64,000 bases of DNA, taken from positions 1-64,000 of the forward strand of contig DAOUFI010000007.1 of assembly GCA_034430175.1 (NCBI GenBank). The letters run 5' to 3'. The position numbers were made by a program, and so were the translations under genes. The stretch comes from UBA6107 sp034430175. GTDB lineage: Bacteria > Chloroflexota > Anaerolineae > Anaerolineales > Anaerolineaceae. Positions 43,420 to 53,091 of the stretch are shown piece by piece (position 1 is the first letter of the stretch; every line of letters begins with the position of its first letter). Under the pieces are notes generated by a model. The model did no database searches, was not told where the DNA came from, and saw only the letters and a program-made list of their open reading frames with translations.

Positions 43420-46400
43420 ATGGTTCTCCAATCCATCGTGCGGGTGTTCGGGGGTGATCCCAACAAGCGCGAGATCGAAAAAATTTCCCTGATCGTCGAT
43501 GAAATCAACGGTCTTGAAGAAGAATACGAAGCTTTAAGTATCGAGGCTTTGCGAGGTAAAACTGCTGAATTTCGGCAACGTTTGAAAGAGGGTGAAACCC
43601 TTGATGATCTGTTGCCTGAGGCTTTCGCGGCGGTGAGGGAAGCCAGCAAGCGTACGATCGGCTTGCGACATTACGATGTACAAATGATTGGCGGTATCGT
43701 GCTGCATCAGGGCAGAATCGCTGAAATGCGCACCGGCGAGGGCAAGACACTTGTCGCCACTCTGCCGGTCTACCTGAACGCGTTGACCTCCAAAGGAGTC
43801 CATCTGGTAACGGTCAACGATTACCTGGCTCGCCGCGACGCTCGTTGGATGACTCCGATCTATCAAACCCTTGGGTTAACCGTGGGCGTGTTGCAGGCTG
43901 CTGATCGCACCGAGAACGGGCGCAAGGCGTTTATTGTTGATTTGGAGCGAAGTAACGCGCGTGAAGACCTGGATCAATTACAGATGGTGGATCGCGCCGA
44001 AGCATACAAGTGTGATATTGTCTACGGAACCAACAGCGAATTTGGTTTCGATTATCTGCGCGACAATCTGACCATGTCTCTGGAAGAGCGCGTGCAGCGC
44101 GGTCATTACTTTGCCATCGTTGATGAGGTTGATAATATCCTGATCGATGAAGCTCGAACCCCGTTGATCATCTCCGGACCGGCTTCGGACGATACCGAAT
44201 GGTACGTGAGGATGGCCCAGGTGGTGCGCCAGTTGCGCCCTGAAGATTACGAAGTGAACGAAAAAGACCATCAGGTATCTCTCACCGAGGTGGGTGAAGT
44301 CCATGTGGAAGAGATCGTTGGGCAGACACTGCGTGATCCGGACCGCCCGGAAGACATCACCCCTGAACAGGCACGCCTGCTGGGTTATCTGGAGCAGGCT
44401 CTGCGCGCCCAACACCTTTACCGCCGCAACAAAGATTATATCGTGCAGGGCGGTAAGGTGATCATTGTCGATGAATTCACCGGACGTCTGATGCCCGGAC
44501 GGCGCTGGTCTGAAGGCCTACATCAGGCGGTGGAAGCCAAGGAAAACGTCAATATCGAACCAGAGAATGTTACTTACGCGACAATCACTATCCAGAACTA
44601 CTTCCGCATGTACGAGAAGCTGGGCGGTATGACGGGCACCGCGCTCACCGAGGCTGAAGAGTTTAACAAAATCTATAAACTCGAAGTGCTACCTATCCCG
44701 ATGAACCTTGAATACGTGGCTGAGAAGAATAATTCCTCTTTGATCTTCAAAGAGACCAAGGACGCGAAAAATTATCCAGTTCAATACTATCTTCGACGAG
44801 ATGATCCCGACGGCAAACCGGTGTTCTGGCGCAGGCAAGATTTCCCTGACCTGGTGTATCGAACCGAGGAAGGTAAACTGCGCGCGATCACGCGCGAGAT
44901 TATTCATAATTACGTCATCGGACGGCCGCAACTGGTGGGTACGACCTCAGTGGAACATTCCGAGCGACTGTCACTGCGGTTGGGAGCCGAACCTCTACGC
45001 CGGCTGGTACAGGTAATGCTGGTGCGCGACGCCTGGATCGAAAAAAACAACGTGTCCCCCGAGTTGGAGATCAAGGAACTGGCTTCGTTTAACCGTCCGC
45101 TCAACGAGATCAACACCAATGAACTACGACAATTCTCGCGCCAGGCAGGTCTGATCTCGATCAACCCAGAGGATTCTGAGAATATCGCCCGCACGCTCAA
45201 GATTCTTGAGCTAAGTGATACTGATCTTCCGCGTCTTTCCACAGTGCTGCAGGGTGGTATTCCACACCAGGTGTTGAACGCGCGCAAACATGACGAGGAA
45301 TCGCAGATCATTGCCCGTGCTGGAGCTTTTGGCGCGGTCACCATCGCTACCAATATGGCAGGTCGTGGCGTGGACATCAAGCTCGGCGGCGAATTAAGTG
45401 AGGAAGTAATCGCGGATGTGATCCGCGTGCTCGAAAGCGCCAATGTTGAAAATCCGTACGATATGACGAACGCGGAACGGCGCAAGGCGCTACAGGGGTT
45501 GAGTGCTGACCAGTATGGAATTTATGAAGAAGCTGTTAATACCTTCTTGAAATACTTTACCGACATGGAAAAGGTTCGTGAACTGGGCGGTCTGCACGTG
45601 ATTGGATCTGAACGCCACGAAGCGCGCCGTATCGACAACCAGTTGCGAGGCCGTGCCGCGCGTCAGGGTGATCCCGGCTCTTCACGCTTCTACCTGTCGT
45701 TGGAAGATGAATTGATGAGGCTGTTCGGTGGCGTTCAGATGGAAAATGTGATGAACCGATTGCGTGTGGACCTTAGCATGCCCATCGAGAGCGGTCTCCT
45801 TGGGCGCATGGTGGAACAGGCACAGGAGCGCGTTGAAGGGAATAACTTTGACGTCCGCAAGCATTTGTTGGAATACGACGATGTACTGAACGCGCAGCGT
45901 AAACGAATCTATGGCGAACGCGACCGCGCTTTACAGAAAGAAGACCTGCACGAAGATGTGGTTGATATTTTGCGGGTTGAGCTGCAGGAACGTATTCCCA
46001 CAGCGCTGAAAGATGAAGAAGGTCCGTGGAAATTGCTGGCTTTTCTTGAGGAAGTACAACCCTCGATGTCTTTCGAACAGGAAAAAACGCGGGTTCCCTC
46101 CTATTCGGTTTACCTGGTGATGAATGAGCTTAAGGAACGCTTCGAGAAGAGCGGCGCGAAGTCATTAAAAGAGATCGTGCTTGACCTGGCAAAAGAGACC
46201 ATCGCAGCCGAGAATGAGCATATCCTGTCTACGTCAAAGATTCAACTCGAAAAGACGCACAGCTCCATGGAGCAGGTGCTGGATGAGCGATTGGATACCC
46301 TCGACACCTTTTTCGAAGGGCTCGAATCGGGCGACGAAGGCGAGAACCAGCAGCGCCGACGACCCCAGGAAATGCTGGATGAACTATCGGGTTTAGTGCG

Positions 46401-47469
46401 AACACAATTGCGCCTTTCGAGTGATGAACTGCGCCGCCTTCCCGAGGCGGACAGCGACGTCAAGGAAAAACTGGCTGACCAGATCACCAGTGGGTTGATG
46501 GTGTTGGCGCTGACCCGCGTCATCGGGGCCTTTGAACGCCGACTGGACGACAGCCTGGAGATACGCCCGGCGCAATTGATGGAGCTTGGATGGGGCGAGG
46601 TCGAGGACACCCTGATGGACGCTCTCAAGACAAGCCTTGATAAGCGGTTGGAATCATTGGTCTCAGCGCAGGGGCAGATCAGCCAGAACCTCGATGCCAC
46701 ACTGGCCCATATTGACGAGAGCAACCTGAGCGAAGACGACCTGGTGGAATTACTGATGAACATTTCGCTGGGCAACCGCCTGGCTATCGATCCAAAAACC
46801 CATCAGCGCGTAACGCGCAAGGTTTTAATCTTGAATTACATCTACCTGGCCGCACAGATGATCCAGGGAGTGTCGGACAAGGAAATCACCGAAGACATCA
46901 TCGCCCATCTAGAAAACGCGCGCGACCGGTTGGAAGTGGTGTGGGGCAAGATGGAATTCGAACGGTTCCGTCTGGCCGATCTGCCGCTCTCGCAACTGGA
47001 CGACAAGGTCACACAGGCACTGCGGGAAAAGCTTGGCGAAGAGAAGGTGGCTGCCATTGCCAACAGCAAGGTAGACGATCTGAGCGAAGAGGATGCCGAC
47101 GCGCTGGCCGCGGTTCTGGGTTGGCGAGTACAGAACGGCATCTACCGGCACATCCTGGTGAGCGTGATCTCGGAACTTTGGGTGGATTACCTGACCAAGG
47201 TAGACGCTTTACGTGTTTCCATTGGACTCGAGGCCTTTGCCCAGCGCGATCCGCTGGTGCAGTACAAGAGCAAGGCTGCCGAATACTTCAAAGAGCTGCT
47301 GAGTGATATCCGCATTGGTGTGATCAACCGCATGTACCGTTATCAACCGCGCCGGGCGGGCGTGCAAGCGACGGCTGAACAGAAACGCGTCCCGTCGCAG
47401 ACAGCCGCGGCTGCGCAGCAACAACCTACGCAAAGCGGCGATGGGAAGAAGAAACGCAAGAGACATTAG
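43420..47469 (+). CDS. secA: Preprotein translocase ATPase SecA, unusually long
   Basis: Codes for 1349 residues from ATG 43420 (GAGGTGAGC before it), against about 840-900 in most bacteria. The motor that pushes unfolded proteins through SecYEG. Walker A GEGKT is at 106-110, with DEVDNILIDEARTPLIISG (Walker B and SecA signature), PPXD-domain and NBD2 motifs TNMAGRGVDIKLGG and GRAARQGDPGSS. Extra length lies in two places: a helical insert in NBD2 between GTTSVEHSERLS and GIPHQVLNARKHDEE (about 45 residues or more), and a very large one in the scaffold/helical-wing region after YDDVLNAQRK (several hundred residues rich in Glu, Leu and Arg). The C-terminal zinc-binding SecB site is missing; it ends in a basic tail (KKKRKRH). 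Confidence 0.95.
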   Translation: MVLQSIVRVFGGDPNKREIEKISLIVDEINGLEEEYEALSIEALRGKTAEFRQRLKEGETLDDLLPEAFAAVREASKRTIGLRHYDVQMIGGIVLHQGRIAEMRTGEGKTLVATLPVYLNALTSKGVHLVTVNDYLARRDARWMTPIYQTLGLTVGVLQAADRTENGRKAFIVDLERSNAREDLDQLQMVDRAEAYKCDIVYGTNSEFGFDYLRDNLTMSLEERVQRGHYFAIVDEVDNILIDEARTPLIISGPASDDTEWYVRMAQVVRQLRPEDYEVNEKDHQVSLTEVGEVHVEEIVGQTLRDPDRPEDITPEQARLLGYLEQALRAQHLYRRNKDYIVQGGKVIIVDEFTGRLMPGRRWSEGLHQAVEAKENVNIEPENVTYATITIQNYFRMYEKLGGMTGTALTEAEEFNKIYKLEVLPIPMNLEYVAEKNNSSLIFKETKDAKNYPVQYYLRRDDPDGKPVFWRRQDFPDLVYRTEEGKLRAITREIIHNYVIGRPQLVGTTSVEHSERLSLRLGAEPLRRLVQVMLVRDAWIEKNNVSPELEIKELASFNRPLNEINTNELRQFSRQAGLISINPEDSENIARTLKILELSDTDLPRLSTVLQGGIPHQVLNARKHDEESQIIARAGAFGAVTIATNMAGRGVDIKLGGELSEEVIADVIRVLESANVENPYDMTNAERRKALQGLSADQYGIYEEAVNTFLKYFTDMEKVRELGGLHVIGSERHEARRIDNQLRGRAARQGDPGSSRFYLSLEDELMRLFGGVQMENVMNRLRVDLSMPIESGLLGRMVEQAQERVEGNNFDVRKHLLEYDDVLNAQRKRIYGERDRALQKEDLHEDVVDILRVELQERIPTALKDEEGPWKLLAFLEEVQPSMSFEQEKTRVPSYSVYLVMNELKERFEKSGAKSLKEIVLDLAKETIAAENEHILSTSKIQLEKTHSSMEQVLDERLDTLDTFFEGLESGDEGENQQRRRPQEMLDELSGLVRTQLRLSSDELRRLPEADSDVKEKLADQITSGLMVLALTRVIGAFERRLDDSLEIRPAQLMELGWGEVEDTLMDALKTSLDKRLESLVSAQGQISQNLDATLAHIDESNLSEDDLVELLMNISLGNRLAIDPKTHQRVTRKVLILNYIYLAAQMIQGVSDKEITEDIIAHLENARDRLEVVWGKMEFERFRLADLPLSQLDDKVTQALREKLGEEKVAAIANSKVDDLSEEDADALAAVLGWRVQNGIYRHILVSVISELWVDYLTKVDALRVSIGLEAFAQRDPLVQYKSKAAEYFKELLSDIRIGVINRMYRYQPRRAGVQATAEQKRVPSQTAAAAQQQPTQSGDGKKKRKRH

Positions 47470-47477
47470 AGAGCGAC

Positions 47478-48581
47478 ATGCGGATTAAGCCTTTCGCGCT
47501 GGAACGATATTTTGCGAAATACGAGTTCAACGTCCGTTACCTTCTGTGTGGCTCGGACTGTGAATCCGTTACGGTGGATGATCTGTTGAAGATCGAACCT
47601 GAAGCTGAGGCGCGGCTGCATTCGTTGTGGCTTGGATATACAGAATCCAGCGGCGCGCCAGCGCTGAGAGAAGCCATCTGCGGCATTTATCAAAACATCA
47701 CTGCGGGCGAGGTACTGGTCCACAGCGGCGCCGAGGAAGCCATCTTCAACTTCATGCACGCTAACCTCAACGCGGGCGATCATATTATTGTGCATTGGCC
47801 GTGTTACCAGTCCCTGTACGAGGTGGCAGCCAGTATCGGTTGCGAGGTGACGAACTGGGTGGCACGCGAAGCGAACAGCTGGTGGCTCGATTTGGATGAG
47901 CTAAAGACTGCGCTCAAACCCAACACCAAAGTTGTGGTGATTAACTCACCGAACAACCCCACTGGTTTTTTAATGTCAAGAGAAGATTTTATTGAAATCA
48001 ACCGCCTGTCTGAACAAAAAGGGTTCTGGCTTTTCTCGGATGAAGTCTACCGCGAGTCGGAATACAATTCAGAATCACGGCTACCCGCTGCCTGTGACGT
48101 GAACCCGATGGCAGTGTCGCTGGGGGTGGTTTCCAAGACATACGGTTTACCGGGATTACGCATTGGTTGGATCGCCACGAAGAACCGCGAAGCGTATGAC
48201 CGAATGGCGGTGATGAAGGATTACACCACCATCTGTAGCAGCGCGCCCAGTGAATTGCTGGCTGAGGTGGCGTTGCGTCACCGCGACGTGCTTGCGGAAC
48301 GAAACCGGCAAATCCTCGCTGAAAACCTGCGGCTCCTGGATGATTTCTTTGCCAGGCACAGCGAACTTTTCTCATGGGTACGTCCGCGGGCTGGTTCGAT
48401 CGCCTTTCCGTGTCTACTAAACGGGGAAATCGAAGAATTCTGTCACAACCTGGTGATGGAAAGTGGCGTGTTGTTGCTGCCGGGAACACTCTTTGGTGAT
48501 CGGGGCAATCACTTCAGGATCGGTTTTGGCCGCCGCAATATGCCCGAGGCGTTGGCGCACCTGGAAGATTTTCTGCCATAG
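47478..48581 (+). CDS. Fold-type I PLP aminotransferase
   Basis: Codes for 367 residues, starting 8 bases after secA. PLP residues in order: GAEEAIF (84-90), Tyr/Trp ring stacking near HWPCYQSL, SPNNPTG (157-163), Asp188 in FSDEVY, Lys220 in VVSKTYGLPGLRIGW as Schiff-base Lys, and Arg228. Closest in pattern to aspartate/tyrosine aminotransferase class I proteins of the short type in archaea and Chloroflexota; the amino-acid pair is unknown. Conserved Cys24 and Cys28 at the N-terminus are unusual. Confidence 0.85.
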   Translation: MRIKPFALERYFAKYEFNVRYLLCGSDCESVTVDDLLKIEPEAEARLHSLWLGYTESSGAPALREAICGIYQNITAGEVLVHSGAEEAIFNFMHANLNAGDHIIVHWPCYQSLYEVAASIGCEVTNWVAREANSWWLDLDELKTALKPNTKVVVINSPNNPTGFLMSREDFIEINRLSEQKGFWLFSDEVYRESEYNSESRLPAACDVNPMAVSLGVVSKTYGLPGLRIGWIATKNREAYDRMAVMKDYTTICSSAPSELLAEVALRHRDVLAERNRQILAENLRLLDDFFARHSELFSWVRPRAGSIAFPCLLNGEIEEFCHNLVMESGVLLLPGTLFGDRGNHFRIGFGRRNMPEALAHLEDFLP

Positions 48582-48657
48582 GAACGCAAGGTGTTTTTAA
48601 CCTTGACGATTTGCTTAAATCGCCAGTGAAAATCGCATAAAAAATTGTTTAATAAGG

Positions 48658-48663
48658 TATAAT
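48658..48663 (+). promoter_or_regulatory. -10 box of rpsA
   Basis: TATAAT at 48658-48663. The predicted start near 48670 begins a leader of about 87 bases before the ATG at 48757. Confidence 0.5.
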
Positions 48664-48673
48664 TTATCTTTCG

Positions 48674-48727
48674 AGGCTCATAGCCCAATCGGGTTAAAGG
48701 AGGGTTCGATTCCTTTGTAGTGAGCTA
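48674..48727 (+). promoter_or_regulatory. tRNA-like three-way-junction leader RNA of rpsA
   Basis: The leader can fold as P1 (48675-48681 with 48720-48726, seven pairs including two G-T), P2 (AGCCC 48682-48686 with GGGTT 48691-48695, loop AATC) and P3 (AAAGGA 48696-48701 with TCCTTT 48711-48716, 9-base loop holding TTCGAT). The D-arm-like TAGCCCAATCGGGTT and the T-arm-like GGGTTCGATTCC look like a tRNA whose anticodon arm is missing. It is either a decayed tRNA or a cis-acting control element. A pairing check was done by eye only. Confidence 0.45.
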
Positions 48728-48756
48728 TATCTTATCCGTCGGAGTGCATAAGACGT

Positions 48757-50022
48757 ATGGACAATCAAGACGCCAATCTCGAACAGGGGAATTCTTTCGA
48801 GAATAATCAGCAAGAAAACAATGACATGGCTTCACTGCTGGATGCGGCAAGCACTGAGATCGAATTCCCTGTGCAGGGTGAAATTCGCAAGGGTGTTATT
48901 GCCAGCATGACCCCGGGGCAAATCCTGGTCAGCGTTGGAGCAAAATCTGAAGGTGTGATCAGCGGTAAAGAGTACGAATTGATTCCGCCTGCCGAACTCG
49001 CCGAGTTGAAGATCGGACAGGAAATCCCTGTCTATGTGATCAATCCGGAAGATCAAAACGGTAACCTGGTATTGTCCTTCGTCCGTGCTCGTGAAGAACA
49101 GGGTTGGAAAGTTGTCGAAGATATGCTGGCGAGCAAGTCGAGCTACCATTCCAGCATCATCGGCTTCAATAAGGGTGGTCTGATCGTCCCAGTCGGTGGA
49201 CTGCGTGGCTTCGTTCCGGCGTCACAGATCAGCCTGGGCCGCCGCTCTGATATGACCGGCGATACTCCCGAACAACGCTGGAGCAAGATGATCGGGCAGG
49301 AAATCGATGTTTGCGTCATCGAGATTGACCGCGAACGCCGCCGCCTGATTCTCTCTGAACGCCAGGCGAGCTCCGAAACCCGAGAATCCGTGAAGGAACG
49401 CGTGATCGATGAACTGAATGAAGGCGATGTCCGCACCGGTCGTGTCACTAGCCTGGCTGAATTCGGCGCCTTTGTCAACATCAATGGAGCGGATGGACTC
49501 GTCCACCTCTCCGAGATTTCCTGGGACCATATCGCTCATCCCAGCGAAGCCCTCAAAGTGGGTCAGGAAGTGAAAGTCAAGGTTATCAGCATCGACCGCG
49601 CCAAGAAACGCATCGGCCTGTCGATCCGCCAACTGGTCTCCGATCCGTGGGATCAAAAAGCCGCTAATTTCCAGGTGGGTCAGCTTGTTGAAGGTACCAT
49701 TACACGATTGACCAAGTTCGGTGCTTTCGCGCGCCTGACTGACGACGTGGAAGGCTTGATCCACATCTCCGAGATCAGCGAAAAACGCATCGAGCACCCG
49801 AAGGAAGTCCTTAAAGAGGGCGAGACAGTCACCCTTCGTATCATCAAGATCGACCCGGGTAACCACCGCATTGGCTTGAGTCTGCGTCGCGTGGATTCGA
49901 TGGCCTATGCCGATATGGACTGGCAGAGCCTGGCTGACGAAATCCTGAGCGAAGACAGTGAAGAAAAACCCGCCGAAAAGAAAGCCGGCAAGGGAAAGCA
50001 AGACGAAGCAAAAGCTGAGTAA
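48757..50022 (+). CDS. rpsA: Ribosomal protein S1, four S1 repeats
   Basis: Codes for 421 residues. RNA-binding protein of the small subunit that helps place mRNA. Four S1 OB-fold repeats: about 37-105, 122-190, 208-277 and 294-363, the third and fourth being the most typical (TGRVTSLAEFGAFVNINGADGLVHLSEISWDH and EGTITRLTKFGAFARLTDDVEGLIHISEIS). The acidic/Lys-rich tail ends the protein. E. coli S1 has six repeats; four to five are usual in Gram-positive and deep-branching lineages. GGAG is about 13 bases before the ATG, which is long spacing. The leader has a distinctive fold. Confidence 0.93.
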   Translation: MDNQDANLEQGNSFENNQQENNDMASLLDAASTEIEFPVQGEIRKGVIASMTPGQILVSVGAKSEGVISGKEYELIPPAELAELKIGQEIPVYVINPEDQNGNLVLSFVRAREEQGWKVVEDMLASKSSYHSSIIGFNKGGLIVPVGGLRGFVPASQISLGRRSDMTGDTPEQRWSKMIGQEIDVCVIEIDRERRRLILSERQASSETRESVKERVIDELNEGDVRTGRVTSLAEFGAFVNINGADGLVHLSEISWDHIAHPSEALKVGQEVKVKVISIDRAKKRIGLSIRQLVSDPWDQKAANFQVGQLVEGTITRLTKFGAFARLTDDVEGLIHISEISEKRIEHPKEVLKEGETVTLRIIKIDPGNHRIGLSLRRVDSMAYADMDWQSLADEILSEDSEEKPAEKKAGKGKQDEAKAE

Positions 50023-50040
50023 TCAATTTCAAATGAGAAA

Positions 50041-50067
50041 CGCACCGGGAACGGTGCGCTCTTTTTT
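50041..50067 (+). terminator. Intrinsic terminator after rpsA
   Basis: CGCACCG (50041-50047) and CGGTGCG (50052-50058) with a GGAA loop and a CTCTTTTTT tail. Confidence 0.93.
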
Positions 50068-50078
50068 AGGCGACCCAA

Positions 50079-51167
50079 ATGACTTATTTCATCGATGCTC
50101 ATGAAGATATGGCGTGTAGCGCCCTGACGTTCAACCGCGATCTTTGCATTTCAGCTCAAGAAACCCGTAATAAAGAAAAAGGCACGAAAATCCCGGTTTG
50201 GGGGCACGGCGATACCACCCTTGGCTGGCCGGACTATCAACGCGGCAAAGTGGGGCTGGTGTTTGCCACAATTTTCACCGCTCCAGAGAAATTCAGAGAC
50301 GGTGACTGGGATCTGGTGTGCTTCAAAGATTCCAGCGAAGCGGAGAAGCTGATGCACCAGCAGGTGGATTATTACCACCGCCTGTGTGAAGATCATCCCG
50401 ACAAGTTCCAACTGGTTATCAATCAACATGACCTGAAACGTGTGCTTGAACCATGGGAGAAACAACTTCCCGGCGAGCACCCGGTGGGGTTGGTGATGCT
50501 GATGGAGGGCGCGGATGGCTTGAGCACTCCGGGGAAGTTGGAAGAATTCCACGAGCGCGGATTGCGCATGGTTGGGCCTGCCTGGGGCGGCACCCGTTAT
50601 TTTGGCGGCACTCGCGAGGATGTAGAGTTCAGCAAAGAGTCGCTTCAACTTTTGGACGCGATCTCGTCACTGGAAATGCCACTCGACCTTAGCCACATGC
50701 GCGAAAGCGGGGCACTGGCAGCGATGGATCATTTTGATGGGCCGGTATTCGCCAGCCATGCAAACGCCCTGGCACTACTCAAGGGCAGTGAAAGTCCACG
50801 TCATTTTACCGACACGACCATCCGACGCGTGTTTGAGCGTGGGGGCGTGATCGGTGTGGTGTTATTTAACATGTTTTTATCCACAGAGTGGAATTTTGGT
50901 TCGGCGCGTGAGTTGGTTACCCTCAAGACCGTGGCAGAACAGATCGATTATTATTGCCAATTAAGCGGTTCGTCGAAACAGGTGGCGATTGGCTCCGATT
51001 TCGATGGTGGTTTTGGATATCCGAATATCCCAATGGAGCTTGACACCATCGCTGACGTCCAAAAACTGGGTGACGTTCTCAAAGAAATGGGTTATACTGC
51101 TGAAGACGTTGAAAATATCTTTCATCGAAATTGGAAAAATCATCTAGAGAAATCGCTCCCGGCATGA
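50079..51167 (+). CDS. Peptidase M19 (renal dipeptidase family)
   Basis: Codes for 362 residues. The amidohydrolase-fold zinc sites appear as FIDAHEDM (His7 region; family DxHxD), LMEGADGL with the bridging Glu, LDLSHM and FASHANA (His residues), and GSDFDGGFGYP near the C-terminus. M19 enzymes cut dipeptides, including dehydropeptides. No signal peptide is seen, so it is likely cytosolic. Overlaps the next gene by ATGA. Confidence 0.9.
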   Translation: MTYFIDAHEDMACSALTFNRDLCISAQETRNKEKGTKIPVWGHGDTTLGWPDYQRGKVGLVFATIFTAPEKFRDGDWDLVCFKDSSEAEKLMHQQVDYYHRLCEDHPDKFQLVINQHDLKRVLEPWEKQLPGEHPVGLVMLMEGADGLSTPGKLEEFHERGLRMVGPAWGGTRYFGGTREDVEFSKESLQLLDAISSLEMPLDLSHMRESGALAAMDHFDGPVFASHANALALLKGSESPRHFTDTTIRRVFERGGVIGVVLFNMFLSTEWNFGSARELVTLKTVAEQIDYYCQLSGSSKQVAIGSDFDGGFGYPNIPMELDTIADVQKLGDVLKEMGYTAEDVENIFHRNWKNHLEKSLPA

Positions 51168-51652
51168 AACCAAAAGAGCCCGAAACCAAAATTGAACCCA
51201 CACTTGAAGATAAATTAAGCGAACTCCCTCCCTATCCAAAGGCGCGGATCAGATTCGCGCTCTATGGAGTGATAGCCGGACTCGCGTTTTTTTTACTGGG
51301 AGCCAAACCTGAATTGTTTGGGTTAGATCGTAGTCCGGTGGTTGGTTTTATCCAGTTATTGGTTATGATTTTTGGTTTGGGCATCATTTGTCTGGCAGGG
51401 TATCAGGCTGTGCACGCGCTCTGGCGCAGACAGACGCCTAGTATCACAGCTGATTTTGGCATGCGTATTCTCAGCACAGGGTACGTGATCACTATCTTTT
51501 GCGCCATGGCTGATGTGTTCGGAATCGGTTCACATCCATTGCCTGGTGTGCCGGTGTTTGGGGTATGGCAGGCCAGGGGCATGGAAATTGGTCTTGGCAT
51601 CATAGCCATGGGTTTTGTGATGATGTTTCCCTACCCATCGAAGAAAAGCTGA
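51164..51652 (+). CDS. Small four-helix membrane protein
   Basis: Codes for 162 residues; the ATG overlaps the dipeptidase stop (ATGA). The first 35 residues are charged. Then four hydrophobic segments (about 27-47, 62-84, 105-127, 137-155). No known family. Its coupling to the M19 gene points to co-expression; a joint function is not evident. Confidence 0.65.
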   Translation: MKPKEPETKIEPTLEDKLSELPPYPKARIRFALYGVIAGLAFFLLGAKPELFGLDRSPVVGFIQLLVMIFGLGIICLAGYQAVHALWRRQTPSITADFGMRILSTGYVITIFCAMADVFGIGSHPLPGVPVFGVWQARGMEIGLGIIAMGFVMMFPYPSKKS

Positions 51653-51653
51653 T

Positions 51654-52985
51654 CTACAATCCCATCACTTTCAACATATCATCATCGGTATCGAACTTGA
51701 ATTCGGGCAGGTTTCTGGCCAGCGCGATTTCATTCTCGGCACTTTTAAGTTTTTGTAAATCTGCAGTATTCACATAGCGATATCCGACTTCGCGCAATTT
51801 TATTTCAAGGAGATCGAAATTGAGAGCAGCGGTCAAAGGGATATCTGCCAGATATTGGAGAACCGCGTTGGCAGCAGCGGCACCGTCCTTTCGGGCGACG
51901 CCCACCATACCGGTGCTTGCCTGACGTGACCATCCCGCCAAGAAAATTGCTCCCGGTTTAGAAAGGTCCTGACCCGCAGATTCGTATGAAATTCCATTAA
52001 TTGGGTATCTCGGCTCACTGGATTTTATGAATTCGTTCCCTTGTACAGGTAATCCGAGCTCGTCGTCCACCCGGTCACCAATGGCAAATATGATCCCATC
52101 CGCGTCCATTACAATCTTCCGACCGGTACCGACCGCGCGAATGGTGCCATTGAGTAATTCAAGGTTGTTTTCTTCAAACTCGACCGCGCTCAGGTTTTTG
52201 CCATCGTTGCCAAGCATGCGGAGGGGAGAATAGAGAAAACGCATCTTCCAGACAGGGTGAGAAATATGCTCCGTCACAGCCGCAAGGGTTTCGTGGATTT
52301 CCGCCACCGATTTCTGAGGATCTTGAGCGACGGCTTTCATTGCTGGCGAAACGCGGGAAATCTCTTTATCAAAATCGTCAACATCAAGGGCGACCGCCAC
52401 TGGTTCCAGTTCGCGACGATCAAATTTGACCTCGGCAGGTCCACGGCGGGCGATGGTGGTGATTTCTTCTACTTCAGAGCGGGTAATCAAGAAACGCACG
52501 ATATCGGTCATTACGTTGCCAACGCCAACAACGAGCATTTTTTTCCCTAATTTGATGGGCATGGAGGCGAAAGGCGGCATGTGATTGTAGTAGAAGACCA
52601 GGGTCTTAGCGTGATACACGCCACAAAGATCCTCACCGGGTAATCCCAGCCATTTGGTGCCCTGGGCACCACTGGTCACAAGGATCGCGTCGAATCCTAT
52701 TTGCTGGAGATCATTGAGGGAGAGAGGATATTTCGCACCGATGGTGACGTTGCCGTAGTAATGGATATGGTCACAATCAAGGATCTGATTGAATTGGGCG
52801 CGCAGGCCGTCTTTCAATCTCAATTTATCGGGGTAGATACCATATTCAGCCAGACCACCCGGTTTTATATTGCGGTTAAAGAGAGCCACATCAATGCCCT
52901 GCTGCGCCAGTTCACGCGCGGCAAATAATCCCGCAGGTCCAGCCCCAACGACCGCCACCATTGCCGATCTGTTTTGTGTTACCAT
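51654..52985 (-). CDS. FAD-dependent ferredoxin-NADP+ reductase, adrenodoxin-reductase type
   Basis: Codes for 443 residues; GGAGG at good spacing before the ATG at 52985. Two Rossmann folds: FAD-binding VAVVGAGPAGLFAARELA (about 10-27) and NADP-binding LVVGVGNVMTDIVRFLI (about 168-184), followed by RRGPAEVKF with the arginines for the NADP phosphate. DGIIFAIGDRVDD and the AGWSRQASTGMVGVARKDG stretch near the C-terminus match FprA/adrenodoxin reductase and the small GltD-like group, which move electrons between NADPH and ferredoxin. It could connect the PFOR ferredoxin pool to NADPH. Tail to tail with the membrane-protein gene (1-base gap). Confidence 0.85.
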   Translation of the reverse strand: MVTQNRSAMVAVVGAGPAGLFAARELAQQGIDVALFNRNIKPGGLAEYGIYPDKLRLKDGLRAQFNQILDCDHIHYYGNVTIGAKYPLSLNDLQQIGFDAILVTSGAQGTKWLGLPGEDLCGVYHAKTLVFYYNHMPPFASMPIKLGKKMLVVGVGNVMTDIVRFLITRSEVEEITTIARRGPAEVKFDRRELEPVAVALDVDDFDKEISRVSPAMKAVAQDPQKSVAEIHETLAAVTEHISHPVWKMRFLYSPLRMLGNDGKNLSAVEFEENNLELLNGTIRAVGTGRKIVMDADGIIFAIGDRVDDELGLPVQGNEFIKSSEPRYPINGISYESAGQDLSKPGAIFLAGWSRQASTGMVGVARKDGAAAANAVLQYLADIPLTAALNFDLLEIKLREVGYRYVNTADLQKLKSAENEIALARNLPEFKFDTDDDMLKVMGL

Positions 52986-53091
52986 TCAGCCTCCGGAGGT
53001 TCCGATTCGCATTCCCCAATATTTTCTGGTATTGCTCGGTTCATTCATCTTTCTATTATATATGGATTTGCTTCTCGACAAAGAAGCGTTA

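Noticed and set aside
48588..48605. Terminator hairpin CAAGGT/ACCTTG after the aminotransferase gene
   Set aside because: Only six base pairs, with its T residues in the loop and none after the stem.
48674..48727. A functional tRNA gene in the rpsA leader
   Set aside because: The fold has no anticodon arm, and four extra bases separate the T-arm from the outer stem. It is treated as a leader element instead.
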